64,000 nt of DNA from Anoplopoma fimbria. Lineage: Eukaryota > Chordata > Actinopteri > Perciformes > Anoplopomatidae. The notes below the pieces were generated by a model that saw only the letters and a list, made by a program, of their open reading frames with translations, did not search any database and was not told the DNA's origin. Below, in pieces: positions 1 through 12,729 of the stretch (position 1 is the first letter of the stretch; each line of letters opens with the position of its first letter). The stretch covers positions 5,735,102 through 5,799,101 of the forward strand of contig NC_072465.1 in NCBI RefSeq assembly GCF_027596085.1, written 5' to 3'. Position numbers and translations under genes: made by a program.

Positions 1-1170
1 ACGAGGCGGTTTATTGTCACAAAGCACATTCAGTCAAAGTAAGAAATGCTTGGCGATGTCTGGAGCAGGCACAAAGATGATAATGTTTCAAGTAGCATCA
101 GCTATGGGTTTTAGCACAAAAAATAATTAGTACATCTGATGATCCAGATCATTTATTACCAGAAATAGAGTTTCAATTTCAGATGTTTTCATCAATAAAT
201 GAGACAGATTTCAGCATGACAGTATATAAAAAAAAAATGGGAGAATTCATATAGAGAGGTTTATCAGGGATTTTATATCAAGCCAAATATAGATTAGTTA
301 ATGGTGGAAGGACAAGTACATTTGAAGAAGAGCTGAGTGAAGTGCTAGATTGCACCTTCTTTTCCAGGTTAAGTTTGCTTTACTAATAGTTTTACAAAAA
401 TCCTTTAAGTGTCTGTTTGTAATGATTGAAGTGCATCACCTGTTTGGTAGGACAAATACAGGTCTCAGTAGCAAAGTCATGATGCAATACAGTGTGGACA
501 TGTAATGATTAATATCCCTCGTGGTTGCATTCAGTATCTTTTTGAGTAACTAGGTGTGTGTTCCATTTTCGGTTTCAATTTGTTGAAGTGTCCAGCTCCA
601 TAAAGGTACAGGAATGAAATCTTGGGAATGAAACAATGTTGTTTATTTTCCCATTGAATGGTTTGTATAAACAAAATACAAACATCACAAAATCAATGCT
701 TTACAGTATAACAATAACAAACACTTGGGGTGCTAAAAATAGTCGATGTTATTTCAGCTCAACTGGCCCAGCACTGCCATTGTTATATTTTAGAAAAATA
801 AAAGTATAGTGAATTGTTTGTTTCATGAATTGTATTTAGAGTCTCGTGTCATGGTACAATGCAGTGCAGCATATTGTTTTACCCCCCATTACTGTATTTG
901 TCTCTGTTTGTGAAGTGAAGGAAATGTATGTATGTATTGGAGAAACTGAGCTTTGTTTCATTCCAAGAACAGCCCAATTTCTCTGTAGTGTATTTCAAGA
1001 AGCACACAGGCCGTATAATCTTTTTGTGAAACCTGTTGGCCCATATCAAAAGGGTCATCTCTGGGGCATGACTGCTTATTCATCTTGTTTGAGCAATTCC
1101 AGCGTTGGTCTGCCTCTATTAGGGATTTACTTCTCCCCTCTAATCTACTCTCTTTTTTTTGTCATTACAG
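1..1170. other. 5' flank or first intron of rab7a; no gene seen
   Basis: No coding exon is recognisable. The stretch is AT-rich and ends in a polypyrimidine tract and AG at 1169-1170, the acceptor of the first rab7a coding exon. Only 10 nt of 5' UTR lie between that acceptor and the start codon. The non-coding first exon and promoter of rab7a therefore lie further upstream, either in this stretch or outside the window. Confidence 0.6.
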
Positions 1171-1180
1171 CTGTGGCACA

Positions 1181-2970
<1,790 letters not shown>

Positions 2971-4320
2971 GGGCTCTGAAGATCGTCATGGGCAGGGGGG
3001 GGGGGCTGTCTCTGCCCTCACTACCCTGTCTTGCCTTGTCTATATATCCCTTATCCCATGGCCCACTGTGTTAATCCCTAAAGCCCAACATACAAGCAGC
3101 ATCCAACTCATCGAGTATACTACTACACAAAAACATGCTGCACTCACCTCCTTATGTATACAAAAACACACATTTTCTATAAAATACGAGTCTCCTAGCC
3201 TAAAGAACACCTTAAAGAAACATCATGGAATTCACTCGTACGATGCTTATTGCTTCCCAGTGTTTCCCCACGTACTTTTTCATGACGGTGGTGGTTTGGG
3301 CTAACCTTTTGTTTTTGGTTCCCTATATATCGCTGCTTTCATGCCCAGTTTCGAAGCATTATATCTACATGTTTGTGTCGAGAGGAAACGCTGCTCCCCC
3401 ATTTTTTTTTCATTTGTGTTGTGGCTTAAATTTGTTTTGACTCTCCAAAACACTTGTTACCATGGTTTCACCTAACTTAAAAAATAAATTTAAAAAAAGT
3501 CAGCTGAAGGATCAGAATGTGTGAAGGTGCATGTGGGTCACATTAATATGCTGCCTGCTGAATCTCGTTAATTGGCATATAATTGAATTTCAAGTTCCAT
3601 GTCGTTTTTTTTGTTGCACTTTGCTATCATCCACAATTACTTAAGACTTGTTCAAACATCTCACTTTGGAGCCACAATAAATGCAATTGTAGCTCAGGTT
3701 GAGGACATTGTTTGAATCCAGACTCGGCTCCTTGATAAGTTTTGTCCCTACTACACTATTTGCTGTTCCTCTATTGGGAAAATTAAGGTTCCTCTCGTAA
3801 TCAGTTATTCTTGGTACAACATCTGACGTGGGAATGAACCAAATACAGACAGCATGTCATTCTACCCGATAGCCCCTGATACTTTTCTCAAGTATAAATA
3901 TCATTCATAACTGAGTACTATTAGTTAGTTAACTTGTTTTTACTGTCAACTATTGCAAGACTTTGTATATTTGCAAACCTCTCAATCACTGTGTGGGGAA
4001 GGCAAAAAGTTGTGTTGTAAATCTCCATATCCGACTTCGCCAGTTGCTCGTGTTGGCAAACAATTTAAGTGCTTGACATTTCTTTTAACCGATCAGATCT
4101 TTAACTGTCTGTTCATATTATGTTAAAACTTTGAAATGCATCATAGATTACAAGATAGCATACATACTGTAACTTTTGGAAGAAAAAAAAGTGGGGGGAA
4201 GTATTGGCATTCGTCATTATTATATTAGTAATATGATAAATGCATAGCATCTACATTGTTTCGAAATGTCTTTGCGTTTCAAGTAATAAGGGTAATAAAA
4301 ATCTTGATTAAAGCATGCTG
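2971..4320 (+). other. rab7a 3' UTR with several poly(A) signals
   Basis: Transcribed sequence after the stop is inferred. AATAAA hexamers occur at 3483-3488 and 4294-4299, and another lies near 3675. The last is followed by a T-rich stretch at about 4321-4330, as expected downstream of a cleavage site. Use of the distal signal would give a 3' UTR of about 1.3 kb. No other gene is seen on the + strand here. Confidence 0.5.
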
Positions 4321-4335
4321 TCTTTTTTTCTGACA

Positions 4336-4382
4336 TTTATTGATAACATTTTGAAAAATAGTATCTGTGTAGCATTTTTATT
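4336..4382 (-). terminator. hmces poly(A) signals
   Basis: Read on the minus strand, AATAAA occurs at 4341-4336 and again at 4382-4377, 126-172 nt past the hmces stop codon. Either would place hmces cleavage close to 4310-4360, next to the distal rab7a signal on the other strand. Confidence 0.45.
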
Positions 4383-4507
4383 ACATTCAAAGCGGTAACT
4401 AACTTAGCAAAAGCATGTTTTTCTCACAGCTGTCAAAATAGTTAAGTGGAATAAATAATGCCTAAATGGTCTTTTAACAGCAGAGCTTTCAGTCCCAGTT
4501 CTTATCT

Positions 4508-6774
4508 TCATTTGGTTCTTGTTTTCTTATTGGCCCCCTGAAGCCACTGCTGAAGTGCTCCTGTAGACTTGCACTGAGCCTCTGCCTCGCTTTCTTGCTC
4601 TTCTTTACTCTCACATGTGGTTGGCTCCTTCCTCTTTGAAGGTTCACTGCTCTTCAGCCAGCTCATCATCATCTTACTGCTTGCTGTGGGTTTAGGCTCC
4701 TACGGATCAAGGGTCAGATTGGTCAGCTTAAACTTCTAAACTCACCAGAAAAGTTAAATACCACAGTTAATCTGATACCTTTTTGCTGTTAAGATCCACT
4801 GGCTGAAGGCACTCTGGAGAGTTGTTGCGAGAGTTGTTTACTAGTGAAGAGACGGGGTGAAACGTCAAAGTGTTTTTAGACTGGAGCAGTTTCATGGCGT
4901 CCAGAGACTTCACTTCCCCAAAATCCAGCCATTTTCTCACTTCTTCCTCTCCATCCAGGACAGCTGGCATCCTAAACCACAACCACACAGTCATTTAAGA
5001 TTTAATTCAGACACCAATGAAAAGAAGTGTTTCCTCATTAGCTATCCTTACCTATCATGGATGCTTTCCAGGTTTTGGGAAGAGTTCGCAGTGATTACAC
5101 TGTATGTGTAAAGCGGTTCTCCGCCACCTGGAGGTGTCCAGCAGTCAAACAGTCCAGCCATAGTCAGCAGCTTCCATCCCGTCCACTCAGCTAGTGCTTC
5201 TCCTCCCTGATCAACACGTAGCAAAGAGCAGAGGGGGACGGCCACAAGAATTAGCAGAATTTATGAAAAATGTGACCAATTTTGTTGGTATGATTGTAAT
5301 TTGTTACGCTCCTTAGCCTGGCACCAGCATCAAAACCAAAGCATGAATTTGTATGTATCATGACATTTTGAATGCTAAAGAAACACCTGGGGGACACATG
5401 CACATTTTGTCTTTGGCTCATCTCTCACGCAGGATATTTTTAGCCATGGTAATTTCCGCACCAGCTGCATTCTCTCCACTTCTCATCTAGATGAAAGTAA
5501 ATGTTCAGGGTACTTATATTGCAATAGAAAAAACCCCAATATGAACCTCAGTCAATTCAGGGAGGCCTCCTCTGTAGGGCACACTGTCTCTGAATTGTCC
5601 TTATTGCCCGCTGAGGTCATGGGGTCATCCTCATCCTCCTTTTTCTCCTGACTGGTTCCCTTGGTTTGAGGAAAGTATATGAAGAAAGGCTGCTTGTCTT
5701 TTGCCTGCCTCTTCCACTCATAAAAGCCATCAGCCAGGATGACGCAGCGCTGCCCTTTTATCAAGGGGTCCTTTAGGGAGACGACAAAGTGATTAGACAC
5801 TAGTGTGCACACATCCAGCACAAAGACCAGACCTAAAACAATACAGATAATATAGCTTAGCATTGGCTAAAAACTGCATGCACCTTGTAAGTTTTCTTCT
5901 CCAATATATTTTCACTGCGGCAGTTGTTGGTGCTGTATTGCATCTTTCTCGGGTCATTCTCCTTGAACCAGGATGGTACCAGACCCCAGCGCATGGAGGC
6001 CAACACACACTCATCAATAGGAGCATTCTGCAGACATACAAGGAGTGAACACAATAGCATATGTGTTGGTAATACATAATGCAATTCAATGCAATAATTC
6101 AATGCAATAACCTGAGCCTTCCTCGTAGCACTTATTGCACTCGTATTAGTTGTTGCACTTACTGTATTCGTATCAGTTCGCTGCACTTATTGAATTTGTA
6201 TTTGTTTACTGCACTTATCCTATTCGTAGTAGTTTGTAGCACTTACTATATTCGGATTAGTCTGTTGCAATTATTGTTTTCGTAGTAATTTGCCTCTGCA
6301 CTATACTTTTGCTCTGGTTTATGCTTTAAGATGCTTGTTTAAGAAAGGAGATGCACTTATGACTTCTGGTGACTAGTAGTTCTCTTGAATACCTATGTTG
6401 AATACACTTCCTGTAAGTCGCTTTGGATAAAAGCGTCTGCTAAATGACTGTAATGTAATGTAATGTAATGCATATGTGTTGGCAATACATAATGCAATTC
6501 AATGCAATAATTCAATGCAATAACTCTTATCTTCACATAATGACAGTGTATCAATCCCACTCAGGCACGGAGAGAGTCACCTTACCTTGTCAAAATGCCT
6601 CTGGGACAGCAGGACGGGACTCATGGACGTGGGGCTCTTGTTGTAAGACGGTCGGTATTTGTCCGCGTCTCCATCCCTCCAGCGGGGCTGTCTCCGCTGC
6701 CCTCCCCGGTTTCTGTAGGAGCAGGCTCGGCTCACCTCGTCTGAAGCAAGCGTACACGCGGTTCTTCCACACAT
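4508..6774 (-). CDS. hmces: HMCES, SRAP-domain abasic-site crosslinking protein, 6 coding exons
   Basis: Minus-strand coding exons are 6774-6586, 6027-5884, 5770-5585, 5206-5052, 4971-4779 and 4699-4508. They give 352 residues (human has about 354). The SRAP residues are present: Cys2 in MCGRT, the PSYNKSP segment at 42-48, an Asn in NNCRSE near residue 98, Glu129 in GFYEW and His223 in IHDRMP. In this family, Cys2 is exposed after methionine removal and forms a thiazolidine DNA-protein crosslink with abasic sites in single-stranded DNA at replication forks. The tail contains ALQQWLQ near the C-terminus, in the place of the human PCNA-interacting segment. The donor of exon 3 (ACA|GTGTGC at 5585) is weak and chosen only because it keeps phase. 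A nearby alternative or a tiny missed exon is possible. Convergent with rab7a and divergent from ttll3. Confidence 0.93.
6057..6524. repeat. Interspersed repeat in hmces intron, bounded by a 55-bp direct duplication
   Basis: A 55-bp segment starting GCATATGTGTTGG occurs at 6057-6111 and again at 6470-6524 with one mismatch (T/C). Between the copies lie several degenerate units of about 37 nt (GCACTTATTGTATTCGTA-like), then a 230-bp element at 6238-6470 carrying the teleost motif AAGTCGCTTTGGATAAAAGC and a (TAATG)n end. The duplication is far longer than a usual target-site duplication, so it may be a local tandem copy into which the element fell. Confidence 0.75.
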
Positions 6775-6804
6775 TTTTAGCCCAAAATAGAGCTTTTCAG
6801 CCGC

Positions 6805-7192
6805 CTGAGAAAGAGGTTCAACATATGTTAAGTGAACTGAGTTAACACGTCTACTGTGTTAAGCGGTGTAGCTGAAGTTCATTTAGGGAAACAAAACATT
6901 TATTTTTCACTAAATTGGCTGCAGTAAACGTTTTTACATTACATTACATTACATTACAGTCATTTAGCAGACGCTTTTATCCAAAGCGACTTACAGGAAG
7001 TGTATTCAACATAGGTATTCAAGAGAACAACTAGTCACCAGAAGTCATAAGTGCATCTCCTTTCTTAAACAAGCATCTTAAAGCATAAACCAGAGCAAAA
7101 GTATAGTGCAGAGGCAGAGTTACTACGAAAACAATAATTGCAACAGACTAATCCGAATATAGTAAGTTTTAAAAGCCCATCGGTCCGCTTAC
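6805..7192 (-). other. hmces 5' UTR intron
   Basis: On the minus strand AGGAGCAG|GTAAGC at 7193/7192 is a strong donor and CCTCTTTCTCAG|GCGG at 6805/6804 is a strong acceptor. This places the hmces start codon (6774) 30 nt inside exon 2, with a non-coding exon 1 ending at 7193. The transcription start is not visible. A GC-rich stretch at about 7270-7390 is the likely promoter. Confidence 0.6.
6937..7168. repeat. Second, inverted copy of the 230-bp teleost element
   Basis: This begins with (TTACA)n, then the core CATTTAGCAGACGCTTTTAT, and runs through to CCGAATATAGTAAG. It is the reverse complement of 6238-6470 with only about 3-5 differences that I could count by eye over about 230 bp. It sits in the hmces 5' UTR intron. 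The core is an abundant teleost interspersed motif; I cannot assign a named family with certainty. Confidence 0.8.
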
Positions 7193-7215
7193 CTGCTCCT
7201 GTGTGTTCTGAAATG

Positions 7216-7267
7216 AATGATAAAGTTGAGCTGTATTACATAAATGATAAAGTTGAGCTGTATTACA
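7216..7267. repeat. Short tandem duplication in hmces exon 1
   Basis: The 25-nt unit AATGATAAAGTTGAGCTGTA... occurs at 7216-7240 and identically at 7243-7267 (period 27). On the minus strand this lies within the predicted 5' UTR exon 1 of hmces. Confidence 0.85.
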
Positions 7268-7455
7268 GCTATCAGCGTGTAGACTGCTACACGTAGAGCG
7301 TGATCTGCCCGGGCAGAGGGCAGGCTGCTGCTGCACCATGTGACACCGTGACGTACGGCAGCCCCAAGATGGCGACAGAACACTGAGAACTGTCTCATTC
7401 AAAATAAAGACAACAAAAAACATAACGTATTTAAATATTCCACCAGACTACGTCA

Positions 7456-7456
<1 letters not shown>

Positions 7457-7548
<92 letters not shown>
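7457..7548. repeat. (CA)46 microsatellite
   Basis: This is an uninterrupted CA dinucleotide tract of 92 bp followed by (CAGA)n, located between the hmces and ttll3 5' ends. Long open frames across it in both strands are dinucleotide artefacts. Confidence 0.98.
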
Positions 7549-7552
<4 letters not shown>

Positions 7553-7587
7553 GACAGAGAGACGGAGCTGTCTATCCAGCGGTTGCT

Positions 7588-7675
7588 ATGGTGACAATAA
7601 ACCGGTCGAGAGTCAGGCATTCCTCCGGTCAAACTCAGCCGACACTCGAGGTGATACACCTGTGGACCGCAGCAG
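7588..7675 (+). other. Probable 5' exon of ttll3 with an open ATG frame
   Basis: An ATG at 7588 opens a frame that stays open to a strong donor at 7675/7676 (29 codons plus 1 nt). I could find no acceptor that joins it in phase with the 8209 frame. Spliced to the good acceptor at 8152 (CATCTTTAG), it hits a stop after four further codons. It would then be a uORF in the leader rather than the protein start. Confidence 0.4.
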
Positions 7676-8173
7676 GTAAGAGCAACACACGTTAAACCAG
7701 GAAGTCAAAGCTCTGCTTGAATAATATGATAATAGTAGTAATAGTATGACTACTTTGCCAGTAAGTTTGGAAAAGAGTATGAAGCGAAGCTAACGTTAGT
7801 TAAAGAAAGGAGGACTTGTAACCTGTGGTGGCTTGATTTAAAGTATTATTAGAATAAAATATATGTGATTTAATGAGCATTTCAGTTGTTGGGCTATTTG
7901 TCTGGTTTTGGCCTCTGTTCAACAGGTAACTGAGGGAAATGATGAGTATCATACCCTGCCATAGGTGTTGGGTATGGACTTGACAGGTGTAGACAACCAG
8001 TCCTCTGCACAGCAATTTGACCCACTTTATGGTTGAGTGCTCCTGGATAGACACTGATCTACAAGACCAGTAGCCAGAGATGCATGACACCTCTGCAGTT
8101 GTTTACAGCGTTTTAATCATGTGCATATTATTTTTGTGGCTGTCATCTTTAGCTGTTTGTGTCTGACCAAACC

Positions 8174-8212
8174 ATGGAGCAGAATCAAAGAAAAGGTTTC
8201 CCTAAAAAATGA
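8174..8212 (+). other. Short uORF overlapping the ttll3 start codon
   Basis: ATG at 8174 has a strong context (ACCATGG) and encodes 12 residues ending TGA at 8210-8212. The predicted ttll3 ATG is at 8209-8211, so stop and start overlap as ATGA. It matters only if exon 2 begins at 8153, which is inferred from the acceptor. Confidence 0.4.
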
Positions 8213-11200
8213 GAGCTGATGTTAGTATGAAGGCCACCAGGTCCAAACAGTCTGTCCAGCTGGGACAGGAGGGACGCCAGGCTACCAACAGACGCAACGC
8301 ACCATGCCCAGACAGCGGTAAGAGACAGAAAGCAACAAATGAAACATGGTCCCCATCTGAACATCCCCAGGACCAGACAAATAGTACTGGAAATCACTAA
8401 GATGTATTTTCTTCAAATGTTAATCAAAGGGCGCCCCGATCACCATAATTAATAACACTGGATGGTTAGTTGAACAATCTACCACTTCCAAATGGCAATT
8501 ACATAGGCCTATATTTCAATTTTAACTGTTAAGAACCTAATTTTCTCAAAATAATTACAGCTAGGGCCTTTAATAGAGGAAATTGTGGGTTTTCCTGTTG
8601 TAACTTGCTGCTGAGGGACCCATTTCTAGACTGAAACATTAAGGTAACTTCTGTATGACTTCACACCTCTAAAGGACTGCATTAATAGAGTTGCCGTATA
8701 GATCATGAATGCCGAATTAATAATGAGGTCACACTCAGGAGGACAGATGGCCAAGTGTTTGAACTCAGAGGCCACGTTTTAAAGTTTAATGACTTTCCTC
8801 TTTTTTGCTCCAAGCTAAAGATGTCAAGCCTTAATCTTTAGTTACATTGTCTTTGGCTTTGCCCTCCCCGTGGTTTAGGCCTTTAAGGCCTGTAGTTTAG
8901 GCCTATGCCTTATTCATCTGCAAATTTGTGGACATTTTCTTTTGTAATATATATTTTACAGTTGCATATGCAATGTTGAATGTTGTTACAAACTGTATGT
9001 TTTGAATATGCCCCTGCCTCTCCTCTTTGATGTACTGGAGTGCTTTATGTTGGCATGTTATGCCATTGAAGAAGGCTATGCCATTCTATTGTACCAATAT
9101 TCAGTATATTCAGCTGTAACAATCCCTCTTTTACTGCAGCGGACGAAGGAGGTTTGTCAAAGGATCAGAAGGTCACAGCTGTGGTCCAGCAGTGCAAGCA
9201 AGATGAAGGAAAAAGCCCCCAAACAAGTAGGTTTACCCTGCAGGTCAACAACCAACATGCTGAGTGGGTTCCCTTGTGATAGTCTCCTCCTACTGCATGA
9301 ACAGCATCATCTCTGAAGAGTTTTCCAGACAACTAACTGTATAAATTACTCAACAGATTTAGATTTTGATTTGTGTATGTGTGCACGTCAGGTTCCCCTG
9401 CACAGGGCAAAGTTTGCCGCACTTTTGTCCCCTTTCCTGTTCTTAACCCAGAGAGATTGAGGACAGCCAAAGCCCTTGCAGAAAAAGCTGTCAAGGTGGG
9501 TTAACATTACTGGATATATTCAACATTTATGTGGTCACATACATTTCTGATTGTTCCACAAAGTTGTCCATTACTGGTGTCTGCTTTGATTCCTCTCAGA
9601 TGCATAAGGTATTCTCTGTCCAGGGCCCTTACCCTGTTGTCAGGGCAGCATTGAGGACCAGAGGCTGGGTGGAGCGGCGGGTGCAGCGGCCAAACCTTCA
9701 TGCTCACCAGCGGCCCAACAATGAGAGCAGAGCCAGCACTAACGATGCTGGTGACAGCGATGACGGTGAGCTAGATGAAAGCATGACTATTTCAGAAATG
9801 TTATTACCGGATCTAACTATAGCCTATCATTCATTTACATTTCTCCTTCTTCTCAGATAACTCAGACAATCTCGAAAAAGAGGTTCCAGATGGACTATAT
9901 GATCTCATGGTAAAAATAACAATTATGGTTGTATGCTAACATGAGGCATAGGTGATATGCAGAAGGCAAGAAGGGTTACAACAAGTGAAAGATTGTTGGC
10001 AACTTTGTTAAACATGTTTGACATTGAAGGGTTTTATCGGCTTTTGTTTCCTTCAGCATCTTTTCCCCCTTCTCATACAGTCTCGCCTGGTGAGGAATGA
10101 AATGGTTTATTTCTATTGGACAAACCGTAGAGACGCCATCAACACCAACAGCTTGCAAAAAGAACAGATGACCAATCATTTTGCCAAAGCGGGCAGCTTC
10201 ACCACCAAGGTACATTTATATTCTATAATCACTTGTTACAGCAAAAAATTACTATTCAGTGGTCTTCTGTCACACCCACCATCGATATTTTTATTTTCTT
10301 CGTCAGGTGGGATTGTGTGTGAACCTGAGGAACCTGCACTGGTTTGATTCAGCGGACCCAGACACCTTCTTCCCTCGCTGTTACAGACTAGGAGCACAGG
10401 ATGACAAGCATACTTTCATTGGTCAGATCTGATTTAACGGCCTATCCGACTACATTACACCTATCTCTTTTTATCGATTTCCAGCATTATTCTTCTTTCA
10501 CTCACAGAGGAAGCTAAGAATACATTCCTCCCTGTCTCTGTTTTTTTGTGTAGAGGACTACAGGAGGACCGCCTGCACCAGTTTTTTGAAGTACATTGTG
10601 GAGAGGGAGCATGGTGTTCAGGGAAAAGCAACCAACGTTCAGGTTCTGCGGAAACGAGGCAAACGGCGAACTAGTCCCATCGTCCTTTCTCAAATGATTA
10701 ACAGCGCACTCAAAGTATGCCAAGAGTTTCTAGAGAGTCTGGAGCATCGGGACATTGACATACACTTGGAGACGCCACAGACACTTACAAAGGAGGAGTG
10801 GGCAGAGTTTATCAACGGTTACTACCTTGTTGTTCAGTGAGTACTGTGTGAGAGATAAAAGAAAACTGGCAAACCAAAGTGCCCTTCAGTATCTCACTAT
10901 AGTCTCTCTTTTTCCTCGCTCAGTGAAGGAGCAGAGATGGAGAACAGTGATCATTTTGTGAACTGCTGCAAAACCATGCTGCAGAGGCTGGTGAAGGTCA
11001 GCCCACAGCTGGACATAGACGGCATACACAACATCTGGATCATCAAACCTGGAGCAAAGTCCAGGGGCAGAGGTGAGAAGTCAGACATTATCAAACGGTT
11101 CACATAATATCTGACATAGTCCTGGCTGACCTTCCTCCCCTGCTTCATAGGTATCAAATGTGCTTATCGTCTGGATCAGATCCTCAGGCTGGTGAATGTT

Positions 11201-12729
11201 GATCCAAACCTAATGAAGGAAGGCAAGTGGGTGGTGCAGAAGTACTTGGAGCGCCCTTTGCTGGTCCTTGGCACCAAATTTGACATGCGCCAGTGGTTCT
11301 TGGTCACCGACTGGAACCCCCTGACTGTGTGGTTCTATAAAAAGTGCTACTTGCGCTTCTCTACGCAGCCTTTCTCACTAGATACACTGGACAAGTAAGA
11401 CGGGAATATCTCTCAAGAAAGTAGTTGGAGAGGAGAAGTAGTGAGAGGCCTGTATCATTTCTCTAATCATGCCTTCTTAATTCATGTCTCATTATACTTC
11501 TCTCCATTCCCTGTCACCAATTTCCTCTCATTTCTCTTTCCAACCTTGGCCTCTTTACCCCATTCTTTCAGCTCTGTCCACCTGTGCAATAACTCCATCC
11601 AGAAGCACCTGATACCCTCCCAACAACGGCACCGTGGTATCCCAGCAGACAACATGTGGTCGGATGACCAGTTCCGGACTTTTCTATCCAGCCAGGGCCG
11701 AGAAGCTCTGTGGCAGACAGTGGTAGTCCCTGGGATGAAGAATGCTGTGATCCACGCATTACAAACAACACAGGATCTGATGGAGTCACGCAAAAACACA
11801 TTTGAGCTCTACGGTGCTGACTTCATGTTAGGTAGGCTGGAATCACTGTTAATTGTGCTATATTACAGAATATGTTATACTGCCATATATAACTAGTAAA
11901 ATAAACATGGCATTCAATTCTAATTTATATCAAATTTTAATAAACACAATTATGAAAACAAAGGAAAAATTATGATTTAGATATTTTGTTCTGTGTTTCT
12001 AAGGTCATGACCTGCGTCCATGGCTGATAGAAGTCAATGCAAGTCCCACCATGGCTCCCTCCACCACTGTGACAGCTCGCCTCTGTACTGCTGTGCAGGA
12101 AGACACATTACGAGTCGTCCTGGACCGGAGGGCAGACCGCACTGCAAACACTGGAGACTTTCAGCTCATATATAGGCAGGTAAGCAAGAGTTATCCCTCC
12201 TCTTCAGGTTCTAGTGTACATTCATTGGCCCACTTTGTGAGGGAGATATACATTACTTCAAATGTCCTTTTTTTGTCTCTAGGCAGCAGTATACGTGCCA
12301 CAGTATGTCGGGGTCAACCTCCTTGTTGAGGGCTACAAGATCAGACGCCCCTGCTCACTTCCTCCACTGCACTCCTCCAACTGTGCAGCAACAAAACACT
12401 GTGGCCCCGTCAAGAAAAAGGACCCTAAAGCAAAAAAAGTAAAGCCTCTGCCTAAGAGGTTGTTAAAGACTGCAGAGACTCAGCTCAAAAACAGCAGCAG
12501 TGGGGTTCCACCTCCTCCTCTTCCTCCTGAGCTGCCTGTGCTAGACCCTGATGAAACCTTCTCACTTCACCTGCCAATGACTGTGACATCCATCCACCTG
12601 CCCATCAGCACCCAGTCTCACTCTGTACCTTTGTGGAAGAGGAGACCAGAGGTATCAGAGGAGGTCAAACCCTTTACCTCTTTGTCTCTTTCCAAAACTG
12701 TCCAGACAAGCAGCACCTTGAGTGCCTAA
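8209..12729 (+). CDS. ttll3: TTLL3-type tubulin monoglycylase, 13 coding exons
   Basis: Exons: 8209-8317, 9140-9226, 9392-9495, 9600-9765, 9857-9909, 10081-10209, 10307-10421, 10554-10836, 10924-11072, 11151-11394, 11572-11831, 12004-12179 and 12283-12729. All junctions keep phase and give 773 residues. Diagnostic segments are [69 protein letters not shown] and INPST-like [11 protein letters not shown] (ATP-grasp TTL domain). The tail from residue about 640 is lysine- and proline-rich and poorly conserved. TTLL3 adds single glycines to glutamates in tubulin tails and supports axonemal microtubules in cilia. TTLL8 is the closest alternative, but the neighbourhood (cidec) fits TTLL3. The start at 8209 is uncertain: the exon may begin at 8153, and the N-terminal 35 residues are not conserved. 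Confidence 0.92.

Larger units (their letters stand above)
7193..7680. promoter_or_regulatory. Divergent promoter region of hmces (-) and ttll3 (+)
   Basis: The hmces 5' donor (minus, 7193) and a strong ttll3 5' donor (plus, CAGCAG|GTAAG at 7675/7676) are only 482 bp apart and point away from each other. Between them are GC-rich stretches (about 7270-7390 and 7560-7675) and a (CA)46 tract. No TATA box is obvious. That both genes start in this interval is an inference from the splice sites. Confidence 0.55.

Noticed and set aside
7457..7659. Minus-strand frame with a long Cys-Val run across the CA tract
   Set aside because: It is pure translation of a dinucleotide repeat. The same applies to frames at 19.4-19.85 kb and 46.4-46.8 kb.
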